A stretch of 64,000 bases of DNA from Microbacterium sufflavum (GCF_023101165.1 NZ_CP078076.1:806001-870000); one strand, 5' to 3'. Numbered from the stretch's first letter, positions 15,823 through 23,655 are shown. A program made the numbers and translations. The notes: generated from the sequence alone by a model not told the origin.

Positions 15823-15870
15823 GCTTCCCAAGCAGACAGCGCGGGTTCGATTCCCGTCAGCCCCTCCATC
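15823..15870 (+). repeat. attR: right 48-bp direct repeat (tRNA-Gly 3' fragment)
   Basis: An exact copy of the 3' two-thirds of tRNA-Gly, from GCTTCCCAAGC through CCA plus two bases. It lacks the acceptor 5' strand and D-arm, so it is not a functional tRNA. Identity stops within the stop codon of the convergent lipoprotein gene. Confidence 0.93.
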
Positions 15871-16597
15871 ACCTCCGCTCGACCGGCGTCCAGGACCCGA
15901 CGGCGACCGTCTCCCACACCGTGCCGTCGACGTCGACCCCCACGAGCGCACCGTCGCCGCGCGCGTCGAGGGAGTACACCAGCGGCGCACCCGGGACCGG
16001 CTCGAAGCCCGCCCCGTCGCCGGCGTCCTGCAGGAGTCCGGCCTCCGTCGCGGCATACGCCCACGTCTCCGTCACGACGAGGTCGACCGCGTCGAGCGGT
16101 TCTCCGCGGCTCCACGTGACGCCCTCGTCTGCGCTGGTCAGCAGTTCGGGGCCGCTCGAGCCGATGCCGTAGAGGGTGCCGTCGGGCCCCGCGGTCAAGA
16201 CGTGGAAGTCCTCGACGCCGGTGAAGGCGACGGGCTTCCAGGACGCACCGAGGTCGTCGCTGCGGATGATGCCGAGGTTGCCCTCACCGAGCGACGCCGG
16301 TGTGGTGGGGCCCGGGTGACCGGAGGCGAACAGCGTCGCACCGTCGACCGTGAAGCCCATCGCGTCGAACGCGTGACCGCCCACCGGTCCCGCGAGCGCA
16401 CCGTCCGGGGCGACCGTGAAGACGCCGTCGTGCGTCGCGAGGAGCAGATCGTCGCTCCCCGGGGCCTCGGCGATGCCGTGCACGTGCTCGATCACGGGCG
16501 GCGCTCCGGCCGGCGGCTCCCCCGGCGCGCAACCCGCCAGCACCGACACGGCTGCGGCGAGCGCGAGCGCGGCCGGCACCGCGCGACCGTGCCTCAC
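15869..16597 (-). CDS. Secreted lipoprotein, F510_1955-type BNR/sialidase-like propeller
   Basis: A 242-residue protein exported as a lipoprotein: signal ALALAAAVSVLAGCAPGEPP with lipobox LAGC. The mature part is a small beta-propeller with repeated Asp-box-like elements (SDDLGASWKPVAF, SADEGVTWSRGEP) and the opening IEHVHGIAEAPGSDDLLLAT, as in F510_1955 family glycosylhydrolase-like proteins. The catalytic role is unproven. Its GTG start overlaps the stop of the upstream 52-residue membrane protein (GTGA), so the two are translationally coupled. Its stop codon touches the island's attR, where the repeat identity ends. Confidence 0.83.
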   Translation of the reverse strand: MRHGRAVPAALALAAAVSVLAGCAPGEPPAGAPPVIEHVHGIAEAPGSDDLLLATHDGVFTVAPDGALAGPVGGHAFDAMGFTVDGATLFASGHPGPTTPASLGEGNLGIIRSDDLGASWKPVAFTGVEDFHVLTAGPDGTLYGIGSSGPELLTSADEGVTWSRGEPLDAVDLVVTETWAYAATEAGLLQDAGDGAGFEPVPGAPLVYSLDARGDGALVGVDVDGTVWETVAVGSWTPVERR

Positions 16598-16752
16598 TTC
16601 TGACCCCGGTAGAGGCCGCGGAGCACCACGACGGCCACGAAGGAGATGGCCGCACCCGCCGCCACAATCAAGCTGGTGAAGAACACCTCCATCGCGTGGA
16701 TGGTGGCCGCATCGACGAGCGGCTCGGGGCCTGCTCCGTGTCGGGTGATCAT
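16594..16752 (-). CDS. Small single-pass membrane protein (52 aa)
   Basis: A 52-residue protein with one hydrophobic helix (VFFTSLIVAAGAAISFVAVV) and a short basic tail (RGLYRGQK). A strong GAGGAGGA site precedes the ATG, and the stop overlaps the GTG of the following lipoprotein gene. Likely a membrane partner of that lipoprotein. No known family is recognised. Coding is supported by the ribosome site, the coupling and codon usage. Confidence 0.7.
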   Translation of the reverse strand: MITRHGAGPEPLVDAATIHAMEVFFTSLIVAAGAAISFVAVVVLRGLYRGQK

Positions 16753-16951
16753 GTGCTGTCCTCCTCGCTGGACACGGAGGGGGCGCACAAGAGGGACGAC
16801 GACCGCACGGTTCCCGCGCTGAGACACCCGACGACCCTCTTGGTCAGTCTTGTCGCTCAGCGGGTACTGCGCCCTCGTCCGCAGACCCGGGTGGCGGGCC
16901 TGCGGCCACGGTACCAGGAGTACCCCCGGCGGAAATGCCGGCACGGAGGAT

Positions 16952-16994
16952 TTGACGCCTCCCCGGACGGCAACGTAGGTTACGGGACGGTAAC
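16952..16994 (+). promoter_or_regulatory. Promoter of the M23 peptidase gene with MtrA-like motif
   Basis: TTGACG (16952) and TAGGTT (16976) with an 18-base spacer make a good sigma-70-type promoter. GTTAC-N6-GTAAC (16979-16994) overlaps the -10 and the expected start near 16988. Actinobacterial MtrA sites contain paired GTAAC/GTTAC half-sites, and MtrA controls M23 peptidase genes in corynebacteria; the assignment here is inference. Confidence 0.6.
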
Positions 16995-17046
16995 GGTCCT
17001 CCCGAAGGGGCCGTGCCCCGAGATCATCTGCTCGCGGAAGGACCAC

Positions 17047-18393
17047 GTCACGACTGCTCTACCCTCCGGACGTTCGCTCGAGAACGCCCCGCTCGACCCC
17101 ACAGCATCCGCGATCGACCCCCGGCCCCTGCTGCGCCGCGACCGACGTCGCACGTCCGCTCCGACCCCGCCGGAGGAGCCGACCCCCGCGGCGACCGCGA
17201 CGCCGACTCCGTCCTCGTCCGCCACTCGGGCCGCCATCCGCTCCCGGGCCCTCCGTCCCGAGCCGCAGGGTGCACCGACCGTTGCTGCCGCCGCCGAGCG
17301 GACCGTTGCTGCCGCAGCAGAGCCGACCCTCGCCGCAGCCGACGCGCCCGCCTCCCCCGCAGAGACCCCTGCCACCGCCAACGAGCCGACCACCGCCGCC
17401 GCCGAGCCGATCGCTACCGCCGAGCCTGCCATCGCCGCCGCCGCCGAGCCGACCGCTACCACCGAGCCTGCCATCGCCGCCGAGCCGACCACCGCCACCG
17501 CCACCGCCACCGCCACCGCCACCGCCACCGCCACCGCCGAGCCTGACACGACCGCCGAGCCTGACACGGCCGCCGAGCCGACCACCACCACCACCGCACC
17601 GACCGGATCCCGCACCGCCCGCACCCCGCGGATCCCGCGGGTCTCGCGGCGTCCGCGGCGGACGGACCGCCCGCGGGGCCGGGGCGCATCGAAGATCAAG
17701 GCGCTCGGTGCCGTCCTCGCCGTCGGCGTCATGGTCACCGGGGCCGCCCTCCCGGTGCTCGCCCCCGGGGGCGACCACGCCGTGGCGACCGTCGCCGGTG
17801 CGGCAGCGCTGAAGGACGCCGCCCAGTCGTACACGGCCACCGATGCCATCCGCGCCACCATCTCCGCGCGCGGCTCCTTCGCGGCGACCACGCCGGAGGA
17901 GATCAAGGAGACCCACGCCCGCGCGGCCGCAGCCGCGATCGCCGCGGGCATGCCGCTCAGCAGCGCGATGGACATCCCGATCGCCGACCGGGTGGTGATG
18001 CCGATGGCCGACGGCTCGTACTCGTTCACCGATGGCTTCGGGGCCGCCCGACCGGGCCGGTCGCATCTGGGTCAGGACTTCGCCGCCGGCATCGGTACCC
18101 CCATCAACGCCGCCATGAAGGGCTGCGTCTCGCGCTCCACGGAGAGCTATCAGGGCTACGGCGTCACGATCCAGGTCGAGAGCATCGTGAACGGCCAGGC
18201 GGTGAGCACCGTGTACTCGCACATGAAGAACGGCACGCGCGCCGTCGAGGTCGGTGACTGCGTCGAGGCCGGCCAGTACCTCGGCGACGTCGGCTCGACC
18301 GGCTACGTGTTCGGCTCGTGCCTGCACTTCGAGGTGCACATCAACACGGTCGCGATCGACCCGCTGCCGTGGCTCAGGGACAACGTGAGCTGA
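17047..18393 (+). CDS. M23-family (LytM) peptidoglycan endopeptidase, start codon problematic
   Basis: A cell-wall metalloendopeptidase of about 448 residues. It has a basic N-terminus, then an Ala/Pro/Glu/Thr repeat region (multiple AEPxxA and a TA run), a membrane anchor or signal (ALGAVLAVGVMVTGAALPVL), and a C-terminal M23 domain with HLGQDF and LHFEVH providing the zinc ligands. Two Cys in the domain (GCVS and GDCVE) may form a disulfide. No ATG, GTG or TTG lies in frame between 16891 and the M23 anchor, whereas the promoter begins transcripts near 16988. GGAAGG five bases before codon GTC (used here) looks like the true site, so the start is non-canonical, mutated or mis-sequenced. Confidence 0.72.
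   Translation, partial: VTTALPSGRSLENAPLDPTASAIDPRPLLRRDRRRTSAPTPPEEPTPAATATPTPSSSATRAAIRSRALRPEPQGAPTVAAAAERTVAAAAEPTLAAADAPASPAETPATANEPTTAAAEPIATAEPAIAAAAEPTATTEPAIAAEPTTATATATATATATATAEPDTTAEPDTAAEPTTTTTAPTGSRTARTPRIPRVSRRPRRTDRPRGRGASKIKALGAVLAVGVMVTGAALPVLAPGGDHAVATVAGAAALKDAAQSYTATDAIRATISARGSFAATTPEEIKETHARAAAAAIAAGMPLSSAMDIPIADRVVMPMADGSYSFTDGFGAARPGRSHLGQDFAAGIGTPINAAMKGCVSRSTESYQGYGVTIQVESIVNGQAVSTVYSHMKNGTRAVEVGDCVEAGQYLGDVGSTGYVFGSCLHFEVHINTVAIDPLPWLRDNVS
17491..17538 (+). repeat. (ACCGCC)8 microsatellite in the M23 gene
   Basis: Eight perfect copies of a hexamer encode alternating Thr-Ala. Unit changes keep the frame, so slippage would vary the linker length without inactivating the enzyme. 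It sits inside a wider AEP/TA low-complexity linker. Confidence 0.9.
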
Positions 18394-18439
18394 CCGCGGC
18401 GCGCACGCTCCCGCGGTCCGGCGTCCCTACGATGGGATC

Positions 18440-18832
18440 ATGCCGCCCGTCGACACCCTCGCCCTCGTCGGCGAGGTGCTGTCCTGGATCGGGCTCGGCG
18501 TGGGGGTGCCGCTGCTGCTGATCGCCCTGCTCATGCGGCTGGCCGAGGGCCCGTGGCTCCCGGTCGACATCGCGATCATCGAACGCGACGGCGCCACGAT
18601 CGCCCGGTGGTTCGCGGGCGGCGACTTCCACGAGCGACCACTGCGCCACGGCGAATCCTCGACCGCGGACGACGGCTTCACCACGGGCGTCGTCAGCAGC
18701 CACAACCCCGCCAGGGCACGGGTGGGCGAACCGCCGCACGCCCGGCGCGTCGTGCGCACGCTCGGGATCGTGTTCACCGCGGTCGGGGTGCTCGGGCTGA
18801 TCGGCTCGTTCGTGCCGCTGTTCCTCGGCTGA
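18440..18832 (+). CDS. Small two-helix membrane protein, unknown
   Basis: A 130-residue protein with a transmembrane helix near each end (WIGLGVGVPLLLIALLMRL and TLGIVFTAVGVLGLIGSFVP) around a 70-residue polar domain that includes DIAIIERDGATIARWFAGG, probably a small beta domain. No family is recognised. TACGAT six bases before the ATG suggests a leaderless transcript separate from the upstream M23 gene. It converges with the DUF1684 gene. Confidence 0.65.
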   Translation: MPPVDTLALVGEVLSWIGLGVGVPLLLIALLMRLAEGPWLPVDIAIIERDGATIARWFAGGDFHERPLRHGESSTADDGFTTGVVSSHNPARARVGEPPHARRVVRTLGIVFTAVGVLGLIGSFVPLFLG

Positions 18833-18844
18833 CGCGGGCGCGGT

Positions 18845-19474
18845 CTATGCCCCGTCGTACCGCTCCCCCACCGGAACGGCCACGGGCAGCACGTTCCCCG
18901 GAGGTGCGAGCGGGCAGGCCCACGCCGGGTCGTACGCGCACGAGGGGTTGTACGCGAAGTTGAAGTCGAGCACGATCGTGCCGCGCGCGGCATCCCCGCC
19001 CAGGTCGGCACCCTTGATCGTGTCGAGCAGGTAGCGCCCACCGCCGTACGTGCCGCCCGGATGCCCGGCTGATGCATCGCGCACCGGCACGAACAGCCCG
19101 CCGCCGTACGAGCGCAGCCGCCACACGTCGAGGGTTCCGGCGTCGGGGACCTCGACCACACCGACGCGCTCGAACGGCACCAGGCCGTCGGTACCCGTCG
19201 CGAACTCGAACGCCGCCGGCTCCGCCTCCAGGATCGGCAGTGCGAACCGCCACTGCGGGTCGTACGGCGCGATCGGCAGCCCCTCGAACAGCACCCGATC
19301 CTCCGGCAGCAGCGGGGTGGCCGGGTGGTGCAGCATCAGCTCATCGCGTTCGATGCGCCACAGCTCGTGCGCCTCCTCCGGGGAGTCCGCGCGGCGCACG
19401 GCCTCGTACAGGGCGAACACCCGCCGCCGCCAGTCGACCACGTCCACCGCCGCACGGGCGCTCGAGCTCGTCAT
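18845..19474 (-). CDS. DUF1684 domain protein
   Basis: A 209-residue soluble protein with the hallmark DUF1684 signature: GGTYGGGRYLLDTIKGADLG, then LDFNFAYNPSCAYDP and WACPLAPPGN near the C-terminus. Family proteins are widespread and their function is not established. The ATG used here lies six bases after a TAGCCT -10 on this strand, while a GTG three bases further upstream would be too close to it; this decides the start. It converges with a small membrane protein. Confidence 0.88.
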   Translation of the reverse strand: MTSSSARAAVDVVDWRRRVFALYEAVRRADSPEEAHELWRIERDELMLHHPATPLLPEDRVLFEGLPIAPYDPQWRFALPILEAEPAAFEFATGTDGLVPFERVGVVEVPDAGTLDVWRLRSYGGGLFVPVRDASAGHPGGTYGGGRYLLDTIKGADLGGDAARGTIVLDFNFAYNPSCAYDPAWACPLAPPGNVLPVAVPVGERYDGA

Positions 19475-19521
19475 CACCCCAGGCTAGTTCGCGTCGCGCG
19501 GGCGGGATCAGGTCTGCGCGG

Positions 19522-20334
19522 TCAGGCGCCCCGCTCGAGCATGTCGGCGTAGCCGTCCTCGAACGACGGGTAGTCCAGGTGGCCGAGCAGCGAACGCAGC
19601 AGAGCGCCGTCGTAGACGAAACCGCTCACGCTGCCGCCGTCGTCGGGAGGCACCGGCAGCCCGAGGCGCGCGGCGAGGAACGCCACGACGGCGCCCAGCG
19701 GGGCGGGAGCCGCGTCCACCGCGTGCACGAGCGACGGCGGCTCGGGCATCCGCAGCAGCAGGTCGAGCGTGCGCACGAGGTCGGTCTCATGGATGCGGTT
19801 CGTGCGGCGCCGGGGGTTCACGGGTGCCCCCTCACGCACGCGGCGCACCAGGAAGTCGCGCCCCGGACCGTAGATGCCCGCGGGCCGCACGACCACGGCC
19901 CCGAAGAGGTCGACCGCAGCGCGCTCACCCTCCCGAAGCCCGCGACCGCGGTCGGTGACCGGCTCCGGGGCGTCGTGCTCGGTGAGCGGGGTCGGGCTGC
20001 CCGCACCGTCGAACACCCCGGTGGACGAGACGAAGACCGTGCGGGCGGGCATCGTGGGAAGCGCCGCGGCGAGATGCGCGAGCACGGACGGGTACGCGGA
20101 GGCGCCCGTGCCCGGCGGCAGCGTGACCACCACGGCATCGACCGCGGGCAGGGGCTCGGGCAGCGGGGCGGCGAGATCACCCATGACGCCTGTCACCCCC
20201 TGGGGCAGGGGCCCGTCGCTGCGGCGGAGGGCGACGACCTCTCCCCCGTCCGCCACCAGCCGCGGGGCGAGCCGCGCGCCGAGCTTGCCGAAACCCACGA
20301 GCAGCGTGCGGTGAGGAGGCGGGGCGGTGGTCAC
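19522..20334 (-). CDS. NAD(P)-dependent epimerase/dehydratase-like (extended SDR)
   Basis: A 270-residue Rossmann-fold protein of the YeeZ-like group. The dinucleotide-binding loop is LLVGFGKLGARLA at the N-terminus, VFVSSTGVFDG follows near residue 100, and VVRPAGIYGPGRDFL near 155, replacing the usual Tyr-x-x-x-Lys pair with an atypical arrangement. Such proteins may bind but not turn over NAD(P) sugars. It is divergent from the FUSC gene, with a short shared promoter region. Substrate unknown. Confidence 0.8.
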   Translation of the reverse strand: MTTAPPPHRTLLVGFGKLGARLAPRLVADGGEVVALRRSDGPLPQGVTGVMGDLAAPLPEPLPAVDAVVVTLPPGTGASAYPSVLAHLAAALPTMPARTVFVSSTGVFDGAGSPTPLTEHDAPEPVTDRGRGLREGERAAVDLFGAVVVRPAGIYGPGRDFLVRRVREGAPVNPRRRTNRIHETDLVRTLDLLLRMPEPPSLVHAVDAAPAPLGAVVAFLAARLGLPVPPDDGGSVSGFVYDGALLRSLLGHLDYPSFEDGYADMLERGA

Positions 20335-20387
20335 CCGTCCAGCCTCCCACGGCGCGGGGGCCGCGGGCGCGGACGTAGGCTGGATCG

Positions 20388-21425
20388 GTGGCGGAATCGC
20401 AGGGGCGGGTGTGGACGGGGGTCCTGCGCGTCGGCCCGCACCGCGGCGACCACCGCGTCGCGATCCGAGCCGCCGTGAGCGTCGCCGTCCCGCTGCTCGT
20501 GCTCTGGGCGCTCGGCCGGCTCGACCTCAGCATCTACGCGAGCTTCGGCGCCTTCGCCGCGCTCTACGGCCGCCACGACGGGTTCCGCGACCGCATCCGC
20601 ATGCAGGCCAGCGCGGGCGGGGTGCTGCTCGCGGCGATGCTGATCGGCACGGCGCTGTCGGTCCTGGCCGCCCCGACGGTCGTCAGCGTGGTCGTGGTCG
20701 CGCTCGTCGCCGCCGCCGTCACCCTGCTGGCGTACACGATGCAGTGGCACCCACCAGGACCGCTGTTCACGGTGTTCGCGACCGGGGCGTGCGCGACCAT
20801 CCCCGCCACCGCGGGCTCGTTCGGCTCCGTGCTGCTGGTGGGCGGGGCGAGCGTGCTGTTCGGCCTGGCCCTCACCGCGCTCGTCGCCGTCGCCACGCGG
20901 ACCACGGGAGAGGGAGCGCCGAAGGTGCGCCCCACCGTGGGTCCCGTCGCGGTCGAGATGGCGGTCTCGGTCGCCGTCGCCATCGTGGGCGCCGGGATCG
21001 CGGGGCTTCTGCTCGGCGGCACGCACTGGTACTGGGCGGCGGTCGGTGCGGTCGCGGCCGTGAGCGGCGCACAGCTCAACGCCCGGATCATCCGCGGCAT
21101 CCAGCGCCTGGTCGGCACACTGCTCGGGGTGCTCGTCGCCGCCGGGGTGCTGGCGCTCGACCTTCCGCCGATCGCCGTGATCGCCCTGGTCGTGGTGCTG
21201 CAGGGAGTCGCGGAGCTGTTCATCGGCCGCAACTACGGCATCGCGATGGTGTTCGTCACCCCGCTCGCGCTGCTGATGGTGCACCTCGCGGCCCCGACCC
21301 CGGTCGACGCGCTGTTGACCGACCGCGTGCTCGAGACCCTCATCGGCGTCGCGGTCGGCACCGTGGTCGCCGTGGTGTCCGCCGCGCTGCGCCGCCGCCT
21401 CGGCCGCCGCCTCACCCGCCCCTGA
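20388..21425 (+). CDS. FUSC-family membrane protein
   Basis: A 345-residue inner-membrane protein with two blocks of about four to six helices, like the aromatic acid exporter/fusaric acid resistance (FUSC) group. Motifs include ALGRLDLSIYASFGAFAALY and a second copy-like HWYWAAVGAVAAVSGAQLNA. These are proposed to export aromatic acids or similar compounds. TAGGCT six bases before the GTG indicates a leaderless mRNA. The stop codon lies inside the first 59-bp copy of the bidirectional terminator. Confidence 0.82.
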   Translation: MAESQGRVWTGVLRVGPHRGDHRVAIRAAVSVAVPLLVLWALGRLDLSIYASFGAFAALYGRHDGFRDRIRMQASAGGVLLAAMLIGTALSVLAAPTVVSVVVVALVAAAVTLLAYTMQWHPPGPLFTVFATGACATIPATAGSFGSVLLVGGASVLFGLALTALVAVATRTTGEGAPKVRPTVGPVAVEMAVSVAVAIVGAGIAGLLLGGTHWYWAAVGAVAAVSGAQLNARIIRGIQRLVGTLLGVLVAAGVLALDLPPIAVIALVVVLQGVAELFIGRNYGIAMVFVTPLALLMVHLAAPTPVDALLTDRVLETLIGVAVGTVVAVVSAALRRRLGRRLTRP

Positions 21426-21477
21426 CCCCTGACACATAGAAGCGCCGCACCCCGAGGGGATGCGGCGCTCCGGTGTC
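21419..21477. repeat. 59-bp direct repeat, copy 1 (contains a terminator)
   Basis: Matches 22940-22998 at 58 of 59 positions (T/C at 21437). It begins in the last bases of the FUSC gene and includes the hairpin AGCGCCGCA with complement TGCGGCGCT. Together with copy 2 it brackets the Tat-exported protein gene. Confidence 0.93.
21441..21469. terminator. Terminator hairpin, copy 1
   Basis: The stem is AGCGCCGCA-CCCC against GGGG-A-TGCGGCGCT with a GA loop. It follows the FUSC stop and faces the 3' end of the Tat-protein gene, so it can serve both directions. Confidence 0.8.
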
Positions 21478-21484
21478 GGTGCCG

Positions 21485-22803
21485 TCAGGTGCCGGGGTAG
21501 GCCCGCAGGCGAGCGGACCCGTCGGGGGCGATCGTCACCGAGCCCCCGAGCACGGCGGATTGGACTTGCCCACCACGTACGGCACGAGCAGGCCATCGAG
21601 CCTCAGCGGTGCATACACGGCGTCGCTGTTCTCCTGATCGAGGCACTGGGCTGTGGAATCGTTCCAGTTCCAGTACTCGACCCACGACGCCTGGGGTGAG
21701 ATGAGCGCACCCTGCTGCGGCACGAACAGGTTGCCGATCGAGAAGCTCGTGCCGTCGGCCGTGTCGGTCACCGTCGAGTTCCACCAGCCGGGGCGTCCGG
21801 GGATCTCCGCGACGCGGAAGACATAGGTCCGACCGGTGGTCCACGGACGGAACACCCGGACGGATCGGCCGGGCGCACCGTCGGTGTCGCCGGCCATCAC
21901 CCCGTGCAGGCTCGGATTGACCTCGGCGTCGGTCGCCCCCCAGAGGGAGAAGAGCCACTGCCTTCCGTTCGTGTTCCCGTAGGTCTGCACGCCGGTGTAG
22001 CCGCCCGACGTTCCAGAGATCCCGAACTGGTGGCTCCAGAAGATGTTCGCGGTCATCGTCGGCATCACCCGCAGCAGCGTGCTGAACTCGGCGACTCGAC
22101 CCGCGGCCGTCGCGCGGGGGTACGCGTAGAGCCCGGGCACTCCGGTTCCGTTCGTGTCGGCCTTCGGGTCCGGGGGCACGTCCACGATCCGGAAGGGCGA
22201 TGAGAGCGCCCGGTGATGCGCGGCACCGGCGCTGAACGAGCTGGCCGACACCAGGTCGGCCACGAGCACCGTCTGCGCGTTCCATCCCGTCGGGAGGGCG
22301 GCGTTGCTCACCCCCGCCACCGAGAACGTCAGGTCCGCCGGCGCTGCGAGGTCGCGCGTGAGGCGGTAGACCGCGTACGCGAACTTCCGCGAGCCGGTGT
22401 TCGGGTTGTAGTTCTCCGTGTAGTACTCGTCGGGGTCTCGCACCCAGAGGCCGTCCGAGGTGCTCGCTCCGACGGCCGGGCCGCGGAAGAAGGCGAAGCC
22501 CGACGGGAAGATCCCGGCGTCCGCGCCGATGAACAGGCGGGATCCCGCAGGAAGAGAGACCCCGGGCGCCAGCTGCAGACGGAAGCGCGCCTCCAGCAGG
22601 TAGTTCTCCGGCCATGTCGGATCGCCGGTATCGCGATCCGACATGGCCGGAGGCGAGTCGAAGCCGACGAACGACACGGTCACTCCATCCGGGACGGAGT
22701 CCGCGGCCGCGGAGACCGGTGCGGCGGTGGAGGCGAGCGCCGCCATGGCCACCCAGGCCGCGCTCTTGGCGAAAGTCCGTCTGCTGATTCCTTCGGTTCC
22801 CAT
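21485..22803 (-). CDS. Tat-exported protein, unknown; probable C-terminal frameshift
   Basis: The continuous frame ends at 21535 and gives 422 residues; this entry extends to 21485 because the sequence after a one-base shift reads as a natural C-terminus. The N-terminus has a twin-arginine signal (SRRTFAKSAAWVAMAALAST, AxA cleavage). The mature part is beta-rich and jelly-roll-like (RFRLQLAPGVSLPAGSRLFI, WTTGRTYVFRVAEIPGRPGW), perhaps carbohydrate-binding. Near the end the frame GKSNPPCSGAR stops, whereas a shift gives VLGGSVTIAPDGSARLRAYPGT. The gene lies alone between two 59-bp terminator repeats, which suggests later insertion. Function unknown. Confidence 0.62.
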
Positions 22804-22939
22804 GCGAGGGTCCCCCTATCTCGGGTCGATCTTCGCCGGTCGCGTTCGACCGGCCCCCGCTCGGCCTCCGCAGGATGCCACGGCGTCAGAGAGCCCACCT
22901 GATCGCTCGCTGATTATTCTCCGGACGGTCGCCCCCTGA

Positions 22940-22998
22940 CCCCTGACCCCTGACACACAGAAGCGCCGCACCCCGAGGGGATGCGGCGCTCCGGTGTC
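22940..22998. repeat. 59-bp direct repeat, copy 2 (contains a terminator)
   Basis: Nearly identical to 21419-21477, with one additional upstream unit of CTGACCC. It carries the same hairpin at 22962-22990 and lies directly before the stop of the aquaporin gene. Recombination between the copies would remove the Tat-protein gene and leave FUSC and aquaporin sharing one terminator. Confidence 0.93.
22962..22990. terminator. Terminator hairpin, copy 2
   Basis: The same AGCGCCGCA/TGCGGCGCT stem as copy 1. It lies beyond the aquaporin stop on the minus strand and upstream of the Tat-protein gene. Confidence 0.78.
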
Positions 22999-23004
22999 AC
23001 GGTG

Positions 23005-23655
23005 TCACTCGGCGGCGGCGATCTTCTTCGCGTCGTCGGTGTTGAGCACGCGGAACAGGACCGCGGCGATGATCGCGCCGACGGCCGGGGCCACGATGTA
23101 GAGCCACAGCGAGCTCCACGCGAAGTGGCCGCTGACCGAGAGCCCGAGGGCCACGGCGGGGTTGAAGCCGCCGCCCGAGATGGAGCCGACGGTCGCGGCG
23201 CCGATGAACACGGTGGCGCCGATCGCGAGGCCGTAGAACGAGTTGCCCGCGGTGTCCTTCGACGTGGCGGAGTTCAGCACGACCCACACGAGGATGAGCG
23301 TGAACAGCGCCTCGACCAGGAACGCCGGGCCGACCTCGATCACCATGGCCTTGTCGCCCGCGGGCCAGACGGCGAGCGCGGCGAGGGCGGCGAGCGCGCC
23401 ACCCACGAACTGGGCGATCAGGTAGGCGATGAAGTCGGCGACGCTGAGGCCGCCGCGGAGGAAGACGCCGAGCGAGACGGCGGGGTTCAGGTGAGCGCCG
23501 GAGATGTGGCCCGTGGAGTACACGAGCACCATCAGTGTGAAGCCGATCGCGAGCGGCGTCAGCGGGCTGCCGCTGTTGACGGCCGCGATGATCGCGAGGA
23601 CGAAGAGGAAGGTGGCGATCGCTTCGGCGATGGCCTTCCGCGGTGTACCGGTCAT
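23005..23655 (-). CDS. MIP-family aquaporin / glycerol channel
   Basis: A 216-residue channel with six helices and the two pore half-helices GAHLNPAVS and GGFNPAVAL, both with intact Asn-Pro-Ala. It passes water, possibly also small neutral solutes. Length and the short loops favour an AqpZ-like water channel over a glycerol facilitator. The ATG is fixed by AAAGGG just upstream, although the frame is open for another 213 bases. The 3' end is close to the second 59-bp terminator copy. Confidence 0.92.
   Translation of the reverse strand: MTGTPRKAIAEAIATFLFVLAIIAAVNSGSPLTPLAIGFTLMVLVYSTGHISGAHLNPAVSLGVFLRGGLSVADFIAYLIAQFVGGALAALAALAVWPAGDKAMVIEVGPAFLVEALFTLILVWVVLNSATSKDTAGNSFYGLAIGATVFIGAATVGSISGGGFNPAVALGLSVSGHFAWSSLWLYIVAPAVGAIIAAVLFRVLNTDDAKKIAAAE

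Larger units (their letters stand above)
13332..15870 (+). mobile_element. Integrated island in tRNA-Gly, no integrase
   Basis: A segment of about 2.5 kb bounded by 48-bp direct repeats. It has visibly lower GC and less biased third codon positions than its neighbours, as expected of acquired DNA. The whole cargo is a three-gene operon with overlapping starts and stops. No integrase, excisionase, replication or transfer gene is present, so it was either mobilised by a helper or lost its recombinase. The pre-insertion chromosome can be rebuilt: tRNA-Gly would end exactly where the convergent lipoprotein gene's stop codon begins. Confidence 0.88.

Noticed and set aside
15823-15868. A second tRNA-Gly
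   Set aside because: Only the 3' part is present; the acceptor 5' strand and D-arm are missing. It is attR.
15730-16115. Minus-strand open frames across attR, including peptides such as GADGNRTRAVCLG and GLTGIEPALSAWE
   Set aside because: These are translations of tRNA-Gly antisense, a familiar spurious annotation, not proteins.
16696-17046. ATG 16696 or GTG 16891 as start of the M23 gene
   Set aside because: Both lie upstream of the likely transcription start and the intervening translation is not protein-like.
16753-17046. A c-di-AMP (ydaO) riboswitch before the M23 gene
   Set aside because: The region has inverted repeats (for example CGCTGAG/CTCAGCG) but none of the conserved riboswitch core motifs could be matched.
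17491-17538. CRISPR-like repeat
   Set aside because: A simple hexamer run within a coding sequence, without spacers.
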